A stretch of 39,806 nucleotides of DNA from Caldilineaceae bacterium (GTDB lineage Bacteria; Chloroflexota; Anaerolineae; Caldilineales; Caldilineaceae). The translations under genes and the position numbers were made by a program. This document shows positions 1-8,498 of this stretch, piece by piece (the first letter of the stretch is position 1; each line of letters opens with the position of its first letter). The stretch covers positions 1 to 39,806 of the forward strand of contig JAJEDI010000043.1 of assembly GCA_022821585.1 (NCBI GenBank), in the 5' to 3' direction. Below the pieces are notes generated by a model. The model worked only from the letters and a program-made list of their open reading frames with translations. It did no database searches and was not told where the DNA came from.

Positions 1-253
1 GGGACATGGTCATTTTGCGTTCACAGTCGCTGGGGGTGTTGTTTTGGGTGCGGGGGCGTTGCGGGGGCGTAGCCCCCGCACAAGGGAGGCCGCTTGCGGC
101 CGACCGCCCAAATGCGAGGAGAGAGTGAAGAGGCGAGAGAGTTGCTGGTTCCTCTGCCGCAGACCGGATGGCGGACAAGCCCTGGTCAGGGCTCTGCCAG
201 AGGATTGCGAGAGTTCGCCCTCATTTTGGAATGCACCCGTTCGATTTTCCTGT
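1..253. other. Non-coding left edge of the window
   Basis: No open frame here shows recognisable protein similarity. Besides the hairpin repeat, the stretch holds a 7-bp hairpin AGCCCTG-GT-CAGGGCT (178-193) nested between CCTCTG (151-156) and CAGAGG (198-203). This could be the end structure of an upstream transcript. No gene is called. Confidence 0.5.
51..107 (+). repeat. Bipartite hairpin repeat, copy 1 (REP-like)
   Basis: A perfect 8-bp hairpin, GCGGGGGC-GTA-GCCCCCGC (61-79), is followed by the linker ACAAGGGAGG and a second hairpin (GGCCGC-TT-GCGGCC, about 88-101). The same element lies at 39667-39724 in the same orientation. It is non-coding and resembles REP/BIME-type dispersed elements. 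No transposase is nearby. Confidence 0.7.
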
Positions 254-282
254 TTGACACCAAGTTGGCTCACAACTATGAT
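254..282 (+). promoter_or_regulatory. Sigma-70-type promoter with inverted repeat in the spacer
   Basis: TTGACA (254-259) is separated by 17 bp from TATGAT (277-282), a perfect -35 and a 5/6 -10. The spacer carries AGTTG-GCTCA-CAACT (263-277), an inverted repeat that could be an operator and ends on the first base of the -10 box. Transcription would start near 289, leaving a leader of about 120 nt before the binding-protein gene at 410. Confidence 0.75.
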
Positions 283-409
283 CAGGCTAACTTTCCTCTG
301 CGCTGCACTTTCTTGCAACCTGTATTTCTCCCCGGTTCCGATCTGATGCGCTTTCCAGCATGATTCGAATCCACGTTTACTTTGCTTAGTGACCAAGGAG
401 GTTGGAAAG

Positions 410-1747
410 ATGACAGGCTCAAAGCTGACCCGAAGAGAGTTCCTGCGAATTACGGCCGCGGGTGCCGCCGGAACTGCGGCGGTTGCCTGTATGCCGGCAG
501 CTGCGCCGGGCGAGGCGGACTCGATGACGGCGGGCGATTCACCTGACGAAGCGCCGACGGAGGTTCAGTTTGTCAACATCTGGACTGCCAATGACACACC
601 CTTTATCATCGAACTTCTGGAGGAGTGGGACGAAACGCATCCGCAGTACGACTTGACCTTGATTCAGACGACTAACAGAGAATCAACGCAAAAGCTGCAG
701 ACGCTGGTATCGGCGGGCACGCCACCGGACTGCGGATACTGGGCCCCGGGTGCGTTCATAGCCCTGGCGCCGGCGGGGGCCTTTGCGGCCCTAGACAGCT
801 ACATTGAGCGGGATGCTGACATTGTCCAGATCGACGACTTTCCTGACCTGTCGATCAACGGGGCATCGGTTGATGGTGTCATGTACGGGATCCCCTGGTC
901 GATCAATATCCAGGCGTTTGTCTCGGTACCCGTTCTGTACGACGAGGCAGGTATCAACCATCCGGACTGGAATACCTGGACGTGGCAGGACTTTGGGGAG
1001 ACTGCGCCGCTGATTGCGACGGGCGAATTCGCCGAGAAGAAGATCGCACTCGCCAACCAGCAGCGCTACTTCGTTTTCATGTGGGCATGGGGCGGCGATG
1101 TCCTGGACGAAAACAACAACCAGCAGCCGATTCTCGACTCGGATACTAATCTTGAGGCGCTCACATTTCTGAAGAGCCTCTACGAGAAGGATGTGGTGTT
1201 GACCGGTGAATACGGGGAGGCTTTTGGCGGGTTGCGGCCGATGCTGGCGTCGGGCCGCATCGCCCATGCCATTCATGGCATAGGTACCTGGAACTTCATG
1301 ATGCGGGAAGCGATCGTAGATTGGGACTTCTGGCATGTGCCAGCGGGACCGGCCGGGCGTGCGGCGGAGGTCATCCCGATTTCTTTCCAGGTTGTGGCCG
1401 GGAGCAGTAACCCGGACGGCGGCTGGGAACTGGTCAGATGGCTCACCGATCCTTCGCATGCCGGAAGTATTTTTGCCGACAATCTGCAATCGCCTGCCCG
1501 CTACAGCCTGCGCGAAAACTTCATCGATGCGGCGCTCGTGCTGGCGCCGCACGCCACGATTTTGCCGACGCTGATTGATTACGGCCATGTTCGGCCCGAT
1601 TTGCGACTGCCATTTGGCGGGCAGATAGGCAGCGTGGTCGGATCGGAGCTGTTCCAAGCGGCCGTCGAAAGGAGTGATCGCACAATCGAGGAAGGGATCG
1701 AGATTGCGCAGGCGAAGCTGGAAGAGATTTTCGAAGAAAACGCTTAA
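410..1747 (+). CDS. CUT1-type sugar ABC transporter, substrate-binding lipoprotein (system 1)
   Basis: This is an extracellular family 1 solute-binding protein of 445 aa, presumably capturing an oligosaccharide for the permeases at 3336 and 4263. The N-terminus has a twin-arginine signal (TRREFLR) followed by a lipobox ending AVAC, so it should be exported folded by Tat and anchored as a lipoprotein. The ATG at 410 is chosen because AAGGAGG (395-401) lies 8 nt upstream; an in-frame GTG at 389 would precede that Shine-Dalgarno site. The middle and C-terminal parts (WTANDTPFIIELLEEW, GTPPDCGYWAPGAF, WELVRWLTDP) fit the family. It is the first gene of an operon running to about 9400, and a sulfatase start follows its stop after only 12 nt, so the ligand may be a sulfated glycan. 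The substrate itself cannot be read from the sequence. Confidence 0.9.
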   Translation: MTGSKLTRREFLRITAAGAAGTAAVACMPAAAPGEADSMTAGDSPDEAPTEVQFVNIWTANDTPFIIELLEEWDETHPQYDLTLIQTTNRESTQKLQTLVSAGTPPDCGYWAPGAFIALAPAGAFAALDSYIERDADIVQIDDFPDLSINGASVDGVMYGIPWSINIQAFVSVPVLYDEAGINHPDWNTWTWQDFGETAPLIATGEFAEKKIALANQQRYFVFMWAWGGDVLDENNNQQPILDSDTNLEALTFLKSLYEKDVVLTGEYGEAFGGLRPMLASGRIAHAIHGIGTWNFMMREAIVDWDFWHVPAGPAGRAAEVIPISFQVVAGSSNPDGGWELVRWLTDPSHAGSIFADNLQSPARYSLRENFIDAALVLAPHATILPTLIDYGHVRPDLRLPFGGQIGSVVGSELFQAAVERSDRTIEEGIEIAQAKLEEIFEENA

Positions 1748-1759
1748 CGCGGATTCTCA

Positions 1760-3316
1760 GTGGAGTCCCGCTCGTTGAGAAGTGTCGTCCTTTTCATGGT
1801 GGACCAGCTCTCGGCCAAATGGCTGGAGGGCGGGTCCGGTCTAGCCTGCCCGACGCCCAATTTGGACCGGTTGCGTCAGGCAGGCGTCACTTTTTCAAAC
1901 GCATACTCCAGCAACCCTGTCTGCTGTGCGTCCCGGGCTACACTGGCGACCGGATTGACGAGTCGGGGGCACGGCGTGCTGCAAAACGGCTACCGTTTAA
2001 ACCCTAAGCTGCCAACAGTGATGAGAGCGTTGAATGCGGCCGGTTGGCAGACAGGGGCGTTTGGCAAGCTGCACTTCGAGCCCCACTACCTTGGTTTCGA
2101 TATCGACTTTCGCCGATACGGGTTCGATGTAGTCCACAATACGGAGGACGCGCGCGGAGGGGAGTGGCTCGATTGGGTCGAACGAGAGCAACCGGAGCAC
2201 TACGAAGCTGCGCTGGCGACAGTCTGGCCTACCTCTATTCCCGCTTTGGCGTCATACGGCGCCAGTAAGACCAATCTTGCGGACCGTATCAGAGAGATCC
2301 GGAGAGAGTTTCGATGGGGAACTGATGACTTTCCAAACGGTACAGCACAGTACTATGTGCTTCCTTTTCCGGAAGAGCTTTCTCAGACGGCGTGGATAAG
2401 TGGGCATGCACTGGATTTCATCGCGAGCGCGGAACGCGATCGCCCGTTTTACGCTCACATCAGCTATGTACAGCCCCACGCACCATCGTGTCCACCGGCT
2501 GAGTATATGGACCGGATAGACCGATCCTCGATTCCCGAACCAGTGCCACCTGAATGGATTGACGACCCTCTTGCACCGCGTTGCTTCGAACAGAACGGGT
2601 TTCGAGCCGACGCGGCGGCGTGGCGCGACCGTCGCCATTTCTACCTAGCGGACGTTGCCCACCTGGACCATCAGCTTGGACTGGTGATGGATGCGTTGGA
2701 TAGGGTGGATCGGTGGGATGAGACGGTACTGATCTTTCTTTCCGACCACGGTGATCTTCTTTACGATCATGGCTTTTTTGGCAAAGCTGAACGCCACTAT
2801 GACGCGTGTGTGCGGGTTCCTCTGATCGTGGCAGGTGCGGGAATCCGTTCGGGACTAGACTGCAATGCACTGGTCCAACATGAGGATATTGTGCCTACAG
2901 TTCTGGAAATTACAGGTTTACCGCAGCCACAGTTACCAGTCGAGGGCACTGATACACGGGATGAATCTGCTCCTAGTCTACCCGGCTCGTCGCTGGTTCC
3001 CTGGTGTCGCGGTGAACAGGCGGCCGGATCGCGCGACGCCGTCTACATTGAGAGCTACAACAACACAAACAGCAGGACGCCGCAGAACTGGGCGCGCACT
3101 GTCCGTACCCAAGACTGGCGCTATACGCTCTACCCGGGTGGGGCTGGAGAGCAGCTATTTTACATTTCGGACGACATTGACGAGATGCAAAACCTGGCGG
3201 GAGATTCAGGTCATTCAATTACTCGGCGCGAAATGCGCGACCGTATTCTGGAAGAGGTAATCCTGCAAGACTATCCGCATCCGCCGCGAGATCTTCTTGC
3301 TCTGGGCGTCCACTGA
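1760..3316 (+). CDS. Type I (formylglycine-dependent) sulfatase 1
   Basis: This 518-aa enzyme is an arylsulfatase/alkaline-phosphatase superfamily hydrolase that removes sulfate esters, here probably from a carbohydrate. The activation motif is C55-C-A-S-R59, followed by ATLATG; C55 would be oxidised to formylglycine by a maturase not present in the window. Metal-ligand segments include D15-Q16 (FMVDQ) and the downstream SDHGD. The GTG start at 1760 places the first beta-strand immediately after the N-terminus, as is usual for cytoplasmic family members, and no signal peptide is visible. There is no clear Shine-Dalgarno site, so translation may be coupled to the binding-protein gene ending 12 nt upstream. 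Lying between a binding protein and its permeases is unusual and ties the enzyme to the imported substrate. Exact substrate is unknown. Confidence 0.9.
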   Translation: MESRSLRSVVLFMVDQLSAKWLEGGSGLACPTPNLDRLRQAGVTFSNAYSSNPVCCASRATLATGLTSRGHGVLQNGYRLNPKLPTVMRALNAAGWQTGAFGKLHFEPHYLGFDIDFRRYGFDVVHNTEDARGGEWLDWVEREQPEHYEAALATVWPTSIPALASYGASKTNLADRIREIRREFRWGTDDFPNGTAQYYVLPFPEELSQTAWISGHALDFIASAERDRPFYAHISYVQPHAPSCPPAEYMDRIDRSSIPEPVPPEWIDDPLAPRCFEQNGFRADAAAWRDRRHFYLADVAHLDHQLGLVMDALDRVDRWDETVLIFLSDHGDLLYDHGFFGKAERHYDACVRVPLIVAGAGIRSGLDCNALVQHEDIVPTVLEITGLPQPQLPVEGTDTRDESAPSLPGSSLVPWCRGEQAAGSRDAVYIESYNNTNSRTPQNWARTVRTQDWRYTLYPGGAGEQLFYISDDIDEMQNLAGDSGHSITRREMRDRILEEVILQDYPHPPRDLLALGVH

Positions 3317-3335
3317 TGACAGGGATGGAAGCAAG

Positions 3336-4235
3336 ATGGTCGCATTCCTGAAGACGAACCGGCAACGGGAAGCAATGTACGGCTGGTTGTTTGCGCTGCC
3401 CGCTATCATTGGGTTCGTCGTATTTGACTTTGGTCCTATGTTCGCTTCGGTGCTGATCTCATTCACTGAATGGAACGGCGTAACGCCGCCAAAGTGGGTT
3501 GGGATTTCCAACTACGAGGAGATTGCATTTCGCGACGACCTGTTCATGCTTTCGCTGCGGATTACGACGATATTCGCCTTTGTATCCATTCCTCTCAATC
3601 TAGTCACGGGATTTCTGCTTGCGCTCTTGCTCAATCAGAAGATAAGGGGGCAGGCGCTGATGCGCACGCTCTATTATCTGCCCTCGATCGTGCCCCTGGT
3701 TGCTGTGGCTGCGCTGTGGCGCTGGATTTTCCTCAAGCGCTTTGGTCTGCTGGACATTGGACTGGCGATGATAGGGATCCAGGCACCGGACTGGCTTGGG
3801 GACCCGAATTGGGTGTTGCCAGCATTTGTTGTAATGGGACTGTGGGGCGTAGGCGGGGGCATGCTAATCAACCTGGCCGGGCTTCAGGGCATCCCAACCG
3901 ATCTGTACGACGCCGCTTCCATTGATGGCGCCAACGCTGTACAGCGTCTGTTCAATGTGACGATACCGATGATGACGCCGCTCATCCTGTTCAATTTGGT
4001 CATGGGCATTATTGGTGGTCTCCAGGTATTTGTGGTCGCATTCGTGATGACGGCAGGCGGACCCAACAACGCTTCGCTGTTCTACATGCTGCATCTTTAC
4101 CGCAATGCGTTCGAGTATTTCCGCCTCGGCTATGGATCGTCTCTGGCCCTGATTCTCTTTCTTTATATCGTCGTCTTGTCAGCGCTTGTGTTCCGTTCGT
4201 CGACGGCCTGGGTCTACTATGAGGGGCACCGCTAG
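3336..4235 (+). CDS. CUT1 sugar ABC transporter permease, MalF/UgpA-like (system 1)
   Basis: This 299-aa integral membrane permease has about six hydrophobic segments, starting with YGWLFALPAIIGFVVF. The cytoplasmic EAA loop is DAASIDGANAVQ followed by TIPMMTP, the contact site for the ATPase. The ATG at 3336 is preferred over the in-frame TTG at 3297, which lies inside the sulfatase gene; the remaining gap to the sulfatase stop is 19 nt. It forms a heterodimer with the permease at 4263. No ATPase gene lies nearby, which is common for CUT1 systems that share one ATPase. Confidence 0.92.
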   Translation: MVAFLKTNRQREAMYGWLFALPAIIGFVVFDFGPMFASVLISFTEWNGVTPPKWVGISNYEEIAFRDDLFMLSLRITTIFAFVSIPLNLVTGFLLALLLNQKIRGQALMRTLYYLPSIVPLVAVAALWRWIFLKRFGLLDIGLAMIGIQAPDWLGDPNWVLPAFVVMGLWGVGGGMLINLAGLQGIPTDLYDAASIDGANAVQRLFNVTIPMMTPLILFNLVMGIIGGLQVFVVAFVMTAGGPNNASLFYMLHLYRNAFEYFRLGYGSSLALILFLYIVVLSALVFRSSTAWVYYEGHR

Positions 4236-4262
4236 AACAATCGCCCTGTTAGGGAAACCGGT

Positions 4263-5162
4263 ATGACGCATATTCTCCGGCCAACTGTTGTGAGTCCTGT
4301 GAGGGCCTTTTTGGGCGTGGTGACCAACAGGCACAGGTTGGCAAATCTCCTAGGCAAGGTTGTCCTCTATGCCATATTGATGGCAGGAGCTGTCCTGGTG
4401 ACTATTCCCTTCATCTGGATGGTTTCCAGTTCGCTGAAGCCGCAGACGCAACTGGTCGCGTTTCCTCCGATCTGGATTCCGGACCCGATCCTCTGGCAGA
4501 ATTATCCGAAGGCATTAACAGCCCTGCCCTTCGCACGGTTCATTGCAAATACACTGATTATCGCGGTTGGGGCGACGCTTGGCACTTTGGTGAGCAGCAG
4601 TATGGGGGCCTATGCCTTTGCGCGGCTGCGATGGCGTTTTCGGGATACGGTCTTTTTTCTGCTTCTGCTGACGATTATGCTGCCAGGGCAGATCACAATG
4701 ATTCCCAGGTTTGTGTTGTTTTCCAAGTTGGGTTGGGTCAACACTTATTTGCCTTTAATCGTGCCGGCGTGGTTCGCAAATCCGTTCTTTGTTTTCCTTA
4801 TCCGGCAGTTCTTTATGGGACTGCCGCCGGAGTTGGATGACGCCGCGCGCATCGATGGCGCGGGCGTATTTGGCATCTACTGGCGTATTATGCTGCCACT
4901 GAGCAAGCCGGTGCTGGCCACGGTGGCGCTATTTTCCGTCCAGCATCACTGGAATGCATTCATAGGCCCGTTGATCTATCTTCACGATCTGGAAAAGTTT
5001 ACAGCGGCGATAGGGCTGCGGTATTTTGTTACCGATACGCAGGTGTATTACAGCTTGCAGATGGCTGCTTCTGCGGCCTTCACGATTCCGATAATTGTGT
5101 TGTTTTTCGTGGGGCAACGCTATTTCATCCAAGGTATCGTCTTCACGGGTGTGAAAGGGTAG
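4263..5162 (+). CDS. CUT1 sugar ABC transporter permease, MalG/UgpE-like (system 1)
   Basis: This is the second membrane subunit of system 1, 299 aa, with six predicted membrane helices and the EAA loop DDAARIDGAGVFGIYW followed by LPLSKP. The C-terminus FIQGIVFTGVKG is typical of MalG-type permeases. The ATG start at 4263 follows AGGGAAACC, a weak ribosome site, 27 nt after the previous gene. Membrane location and partnering with the 3336 permease follow from the family. Confidence 0.92.
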   Translation: MTHILRPTVVSPVRAFLGVVTNRHRLANLLGKVVLYAILMAGAVLVTIPFIWMVSSSLKPQTQLVAFPPIWIPDPILWQNYPKALTALPFARFIANTLIIAVGATLGTLVSSSMGAYAFARLRWRFRDTVFFLLLLTIMLPGQITMIPRFVLFSKLGWVNTYLPLIVPAWFANPFFVFLIRQFFMGLPPELDDAARIDGAGVFGIYWRIMLPLSKPVLATVALFSVQHHWNAFIGPLIYLHDLEKFTAAIGLRYFVTDTQVYYSLQMAASAAFTIPIIVLFFVGQRYFIQGIVFTGVKG

Positions 5163-5225
5163 CCTCCAATTTGCTGCCTTCGTTTAGGCATTTGTGAATC
5201 GGCCCACCGTACGCGGAGGAAACAG

Positions 5226-6080
5226 TTGAAATCCTTAGACTCAAAACCAATCCCGATGACAGAAGAGCAGAAATTTTTCTTTGATCTGCGCGGCTGGATC
5301 CTGTTGCCTGGCGTCCTTTCCGAGGACGAAATCGAGGTTATGAAGGCAGAGGCCTACAGTGTCGAAATGGTAAGGCAACAGCAGTCCACGAATCTCAGAC
5401 AGTCGTATCAAGGTACACTGCAGACGCTGTTGGACCACCCGGCGATCGTTGGCATATTGAATGAAATCCTGGCCGAGGAGCCTTTCCTGTCAGACGACTC
5501 TTACGCTTTCCGCTGCGAGAATTCCTTTGTCACAGTTCGGCCGCCGGGCTGGAGCAAGCAGGAGCGCCGGGACGGCGGGTTACCGCATGTGGTGCGTCCG
5601 CCGCAACAGGCCAATGCGATGCGCTATCAAGCGGTGGGCGGGAAGATTTTCGCCGGTTTGACGCGCGTGGTATGGGAACTTGAGGAGGTCAAGGCGGGGC
5701 AAGGGGGCACTTCGTTCCTCAGCGGGTCACACAAGGCTCATTTCAGTTACGGCGGGCCCGACCGCTACCGGCCCAACATCAGCGATTCGTCCTGGGAAGA
5801 CAGCATCCGGGAGATGATGGAGGACTACAGTTGCCCGGCCGGATCGGCGGTTGTTTTTACCGAGAGCCTGCTACACGCGGCCAATGACTGGACAAATCCG
5901 GACAATCCTCGCTGCGCCGTTTTCAACTGTTACAACTCACTGTGGGCACAGTGGCACCGGCTCAATCTGGATCACGAGATCATTGAAGCGATGCCACCGA
6001 AGCGCCGGTCGCTGTTCCGGGGTGTGTGGCAGATTGGTGGGGAGAACTACGCGTACTCACTTGAGAATCGCAGCTTGTGA
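5226..6080 (+). CDS. Phytanoyl-CoA dioxygenase (PhyH) family protein lacking the HxD aspartate
   Basis: This 284-aa protein has the PhyH double-stranded beta-helix fold of Fe(II)/2-oxoglutarate oxygenases. The TTG start at 5226 is supported by GGAGGA (5215-5220) 5 nt upstream; the next ATG (5256) has no ribosome site. Conserved parts are GGTSFLSGSHKAHF, the distal His H217 (SLLHAAND) and R229 for 2-oxoglutarate. The first iron motif, however, reads H121-V-V123, where relatives have HxD. Aligned with the PhyH at 21846 (H106-A-D108), the carboxylate is replaced by Val, encoded by GTG. Loss of this residue is known from Fe/2OG halogenases, which have Ala or Gly there, and also from inactive paralogues; which applies here is unknown. 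The gene sits between permeases and glycosidase in the operon, so its substrate may derive from the imported sugar. Confidence 0.85.
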   Translation: MKSLDSKPIPMTEEQKFFFDLRGWILLPGVLSEDEIEVMKAEAYSVEMVRQQQSTNLRQSYQGTLQTLLDHPAIVGILNEILAEEPFLSDDSYAFRCENSFVTVRPPGWSKQERRDGGLPHVVRPPQQANAMRYQAVGGKIFAGLTRVVWELEEVKAGQGGTSFLSGSHKAHFSYGGPDRYRPNISDSSWEDSIREMMEDYSCPAGSAVVFTESLLHAANDWTNPDNPRCAVFNCYNSLWAQWHRLNLDHEIIEAMPPKRRSLFRGVWQIGGENYAYSLENRSL

Positions 6081-6185
6081 ATTGCGGCCTCTGGGTTGTC
6101 CACCGTGGACGGTCTGTTTCGTTGCTGCGGTCAGATCGGTCGTCATTAGGTCTACTTCCGAGTTGCGGCCACAGAGGAGCGAATA

Positions 6186-7118
6186 GTGGACAGAATCCCG
6201 CCGGAACTGAGAACTCCGAGATATCGATCTACTGCGTTGACAGGCATCGGCCTTGATCCGGCTCTGGACCGTCAGGATCCAAGCAATGTTATCAAGGTGG
6301 GAGAGCTCTACTACGTCTGGTACACACAGCGCGCGGCGGGTGTCCATCCTTACGCGTCGACAATCTATTACGCCACATCCGCCGACGGTTACACCTGGAC
6401 AGATTGCGGGCAGGCGTTGGACAGGGGCGACGCCGGAGCCTGGGACAGCTTTGGGGTCATTACGCCATATGTCGCGGCGATCAAGGGGCACTACTACCTC
6501 TACTACACGGCGGCGTCCGACGCCGAACCATTCGGCACAAATAGCACACTGCGGCATATCGGCGTCGCCACTGCCGAAAGGCCGGAGGGCCCCTGGCGCA
6601 AGCTTGAGAACAACCCGATCCTCAGCCCCAGCGCGGATTCGGAACAGTATGACTCGCTTCTTGTCGACGATACGCACGTAATCGTGCGGGGCGGCAGTTA
6701 CTGGCTGTATTTCAAGGGGCGCAGCCCTACGCTGCGGCCGGACGAAACGAAGTGGGGGCTGGCCATCGCCGACGAACCTACGGGGCCCTACCACAAGTAC
6801 GAGGGGAACCCAGTACTGGGAAGCGGTCACACTGTTTGCGTCTGGCCGCACCGGGAAGGTGTGGGGGCGCTGGTTGATAACGCCGGGCCGGAACGATTCA
6901 CAGTACAGTTTGCGGCCGACGGGATCCACTTTCGGCGAGCGGCTTCGCTTGAGTTCGTCCACACGGGCTGTGGGCCCTACGATCCGGATGCATTTGCGGA
7001 CACTCACTATGGACGCGGCATCAGTTGGGGAGTCACCCAAGAACGCTCCAATTGCCGACTGTACATTGTTCGTTTTGATTGTGAGCTGCTGGCTCCTCCC
7101 CCGAATGGCAGCAATTGA
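6186..7118 (+). CDS. Five-bladed beta-propeller glycoside hydrolase (GH43/GH117-like), copy 1
   Basis: This 310-aa protein shows beta-propeller repeats typical of the GH32/43/62/117 fold: YYVWYTQ, IYYATSADGYTW, YYLYYTAAS, GVATAERPEGPW, YWLYFKGR and LAIADEPTGPY. Candidate catalytic acids are the Asp of RQDPSNV, of GAWDSFG and of LLVDDTHV; all three recur in the paralogue at 8499. The GTG start at 6186 has AGAGGAG (6173-6179) upstream. No signal peptide is seen, so it probably acts in the cytoplasm on imported oligosaccharide. The sulfatase at 7137 follows directly, suggesting that desulfation and glycosidic cleavage are linked. Bond and sugar specificity are not determined. Confidence 0.75.
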   Translation: MDRIPPELRTPRYRSTALTGIGLDPALDRQDPSNVIKVGELYYVWYTQRAAGVHPYASTIYYATSADGYTWTDCGQALDRGDAGAWDSFGVITPYVAAIKGHYYLYYTAASDAEPFGTNSTLRHIGVATAERPEGPWRKLENNPILSPSADSEQYDSLLVDDTHVIVRGGSYWLYFKGRSPTLRPDETKWGLAIADEPTGPYHKYEGNPVLGSGHTVCVWPHREGVGALVDNAGPERFTVQFAADGIHFRRAASLEFVHTGCGPYDPDAFADTHYGRGISWGVTQERSNCRLYIVRFDCELLAPPPNGSN

Positions 7119-7136
7119 CGCGATGTCTCCAGCCCA

Positions 7137-8486
7137 ATGACGGACCGGCCCAACGTACTGTTCATTCTCAGCGACCAGCATCGGCAGTGTTCCATGCCAG
7201 GCGTGGATGGGTGCGAGGTGGTTGCGCCAAACCTCGAGAAATTGCAGGGCGCGGGCACTTCCTACGTCAATTGCTTCAGCAACTATCCCGTGTGCTCCCC
7301 AGCCAGAGCCATGTTATTGAGCGGCCGCTGGCCCAGCGACACGGGCGTCTTCAATAATCTCTCTGAGTTGGAACCGTCGGAAACCTCACTGGGGCATGTC
7401 TTTGCGCGTGGGGGATACCAGACCAGCTTCATTGGTAAGTGGCATCTCCACGCAGGGCCCCCTGAGACGATAGACGGCAACGACAGGTTTATTCCGGCGG
7501 GTCCGGGCCGTCACGGATTTGAGCGAATGAGCGTTTGGACCGAGACCAATCGCCACTGGGACAGCGTGCGATACGACGAAAGGGGCGGCGAGCCTGTGCG
7601 CATGCGCGGCTACAATGCAACTCTGATGACGGATGAAGCGCTAGACTTTCTGAGGCAACGGGATCGGAGCAAGCCGTTCTTCCTTTTTCTCAGCCTGAAT
7701 CCGCCCCACCCGCCTCTAGACGACGCGCCTCCAGAGTTCTTGAAGCTCTATGAGAGCGGCGCTCTGTCTATACGGGAGAACGTACCCGAGGCTCTGTCGA
7801 CTGGCGCGCAGTTGGTGCCGGCGGGAGCTCATTGTAATCACGTCAGAATGACTCTACAGGAGCAATACGGCCAGTATTATGCCCATATCAGTGCGGTCGA
7901 TGCCGAGATTGGGCGGTTGTTGGCGGCACTTGAAACAGGGGATAGTTTGACCGAAACGCTGGTAGTGTATTCCTCCGATCACGGCGACATGCTCGGCTCG
8001 CATGGCAGGCTTCGCAAAGGTGTCTTCTACCAGGAATCGGCCCAGGTCCCGCTGGTTCTGTCGTGGCCGGGGCGGATCGCGAAGGGCGAAGAGAGCGAGA
8101 TGCTGGTCGGCCTGATCGACATCTTCCCTACATTGGCAGGTCTGTGCGGTTTAGAGGTGCCGGACGGCGCGCGGGGCACAGATCTTTCGAGGGGAATTCT
8201 TTCGGGGGAAAGTACGGGCGCTCGCTACGTGCTTCACTTCAACACGCTCGCAGATGATTCCGAGTTTCGGAAGGGCAGTCGCGGCCTGCGTACAGAACGC
8301 CACCTTTACTTCACCGATGGGATCGAAGAGCACCTCTTCGACTCTTTGAACGACCCTTGGGAGATGAGAGAGCTGGCGGCGGAAGAGACCTATGCCGATC
8401 TTAGAGCAATGCTGGCGGAATGCCTTGGACGCGCCTTGCCAGCTGAAATGTCGATTCGTGAAGCAGGATGGCCGGGAGCGCATTGA
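7137..8486 (+). CDS. Type I (formylglycine-dependent) sulfatase 2
   Basis: This 449-aa sulfatase begins with the core strand NVLFILSDQH (metal ligands D13-Q14) and carries the canonical activation motif C53-S-P-A-R57 followed by AMLLSG. The SSDHGDMLGSHG segment provides further metal ligands and is followed by VPLVLSWPG. It lacks a signal peptide. The CxPxR form differs from sulfatase 1 (CxAxR), and the two are diverged rather than recent duplicates, so they may attack different sulfate positions. It lies 18 nt after glycosidase copy 1 and 12 nt before copy 2. Like sulfatase 1 it needs a maturation enzyme encoded elsewhere. Confidence 0.92.
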   Translation: MTDRPNVLFILSDQHRQCSMPGVDGCEVVAPNLEKLQGAGTSYVNCFSNYPVCSPARAMLLSGRWPSDTGVFNNLSELEPSETSLGHVFARGGYQTSFIGKWHLHAGPPETIDGNDRFIPAGPGRHGFERMSVWTETNRHWDSVRYDERGGEPVRMRGYNATLMTDEALDFLRQRDRSKPFFLFLSLNPPHPPLDDAPPEFLKLYESGALSIRENVPEALSTGAQLVPAGAHCNHVRMTLQEQYGQYYAHISAVDAEIGRLLAALETGDSLTETLVVYSSDHGDMLGSHGRLRKGVFYQESAQVPLVLSWPGRIAKGEESEMLVGLIDIFPTLAGLCGLEVPDGARGTDLSRGILSGESTGARYVLHFNTLADDSEFRKGSRGLRTERHLYFTDGIEEHLFDSLNDPWEMRELAAEETYADLRAMLAECLGRALPAEMSIREAGWPGAH

Positions 8487-8498
8487 GGGACTCTTGAC

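Noticed and set aside
10..396. 128-aa minus-strand frame at the left edge
   Set aside because: It runs through the hairpin repeat and the promoter of the first operon and has no protein-family features.
6057..7181. 374-aa minus-strand open frame opposite the first glycosidase
   Set aside because: The plus-strand frame has clear propeller repeats and a supported start; the minus frame has none.
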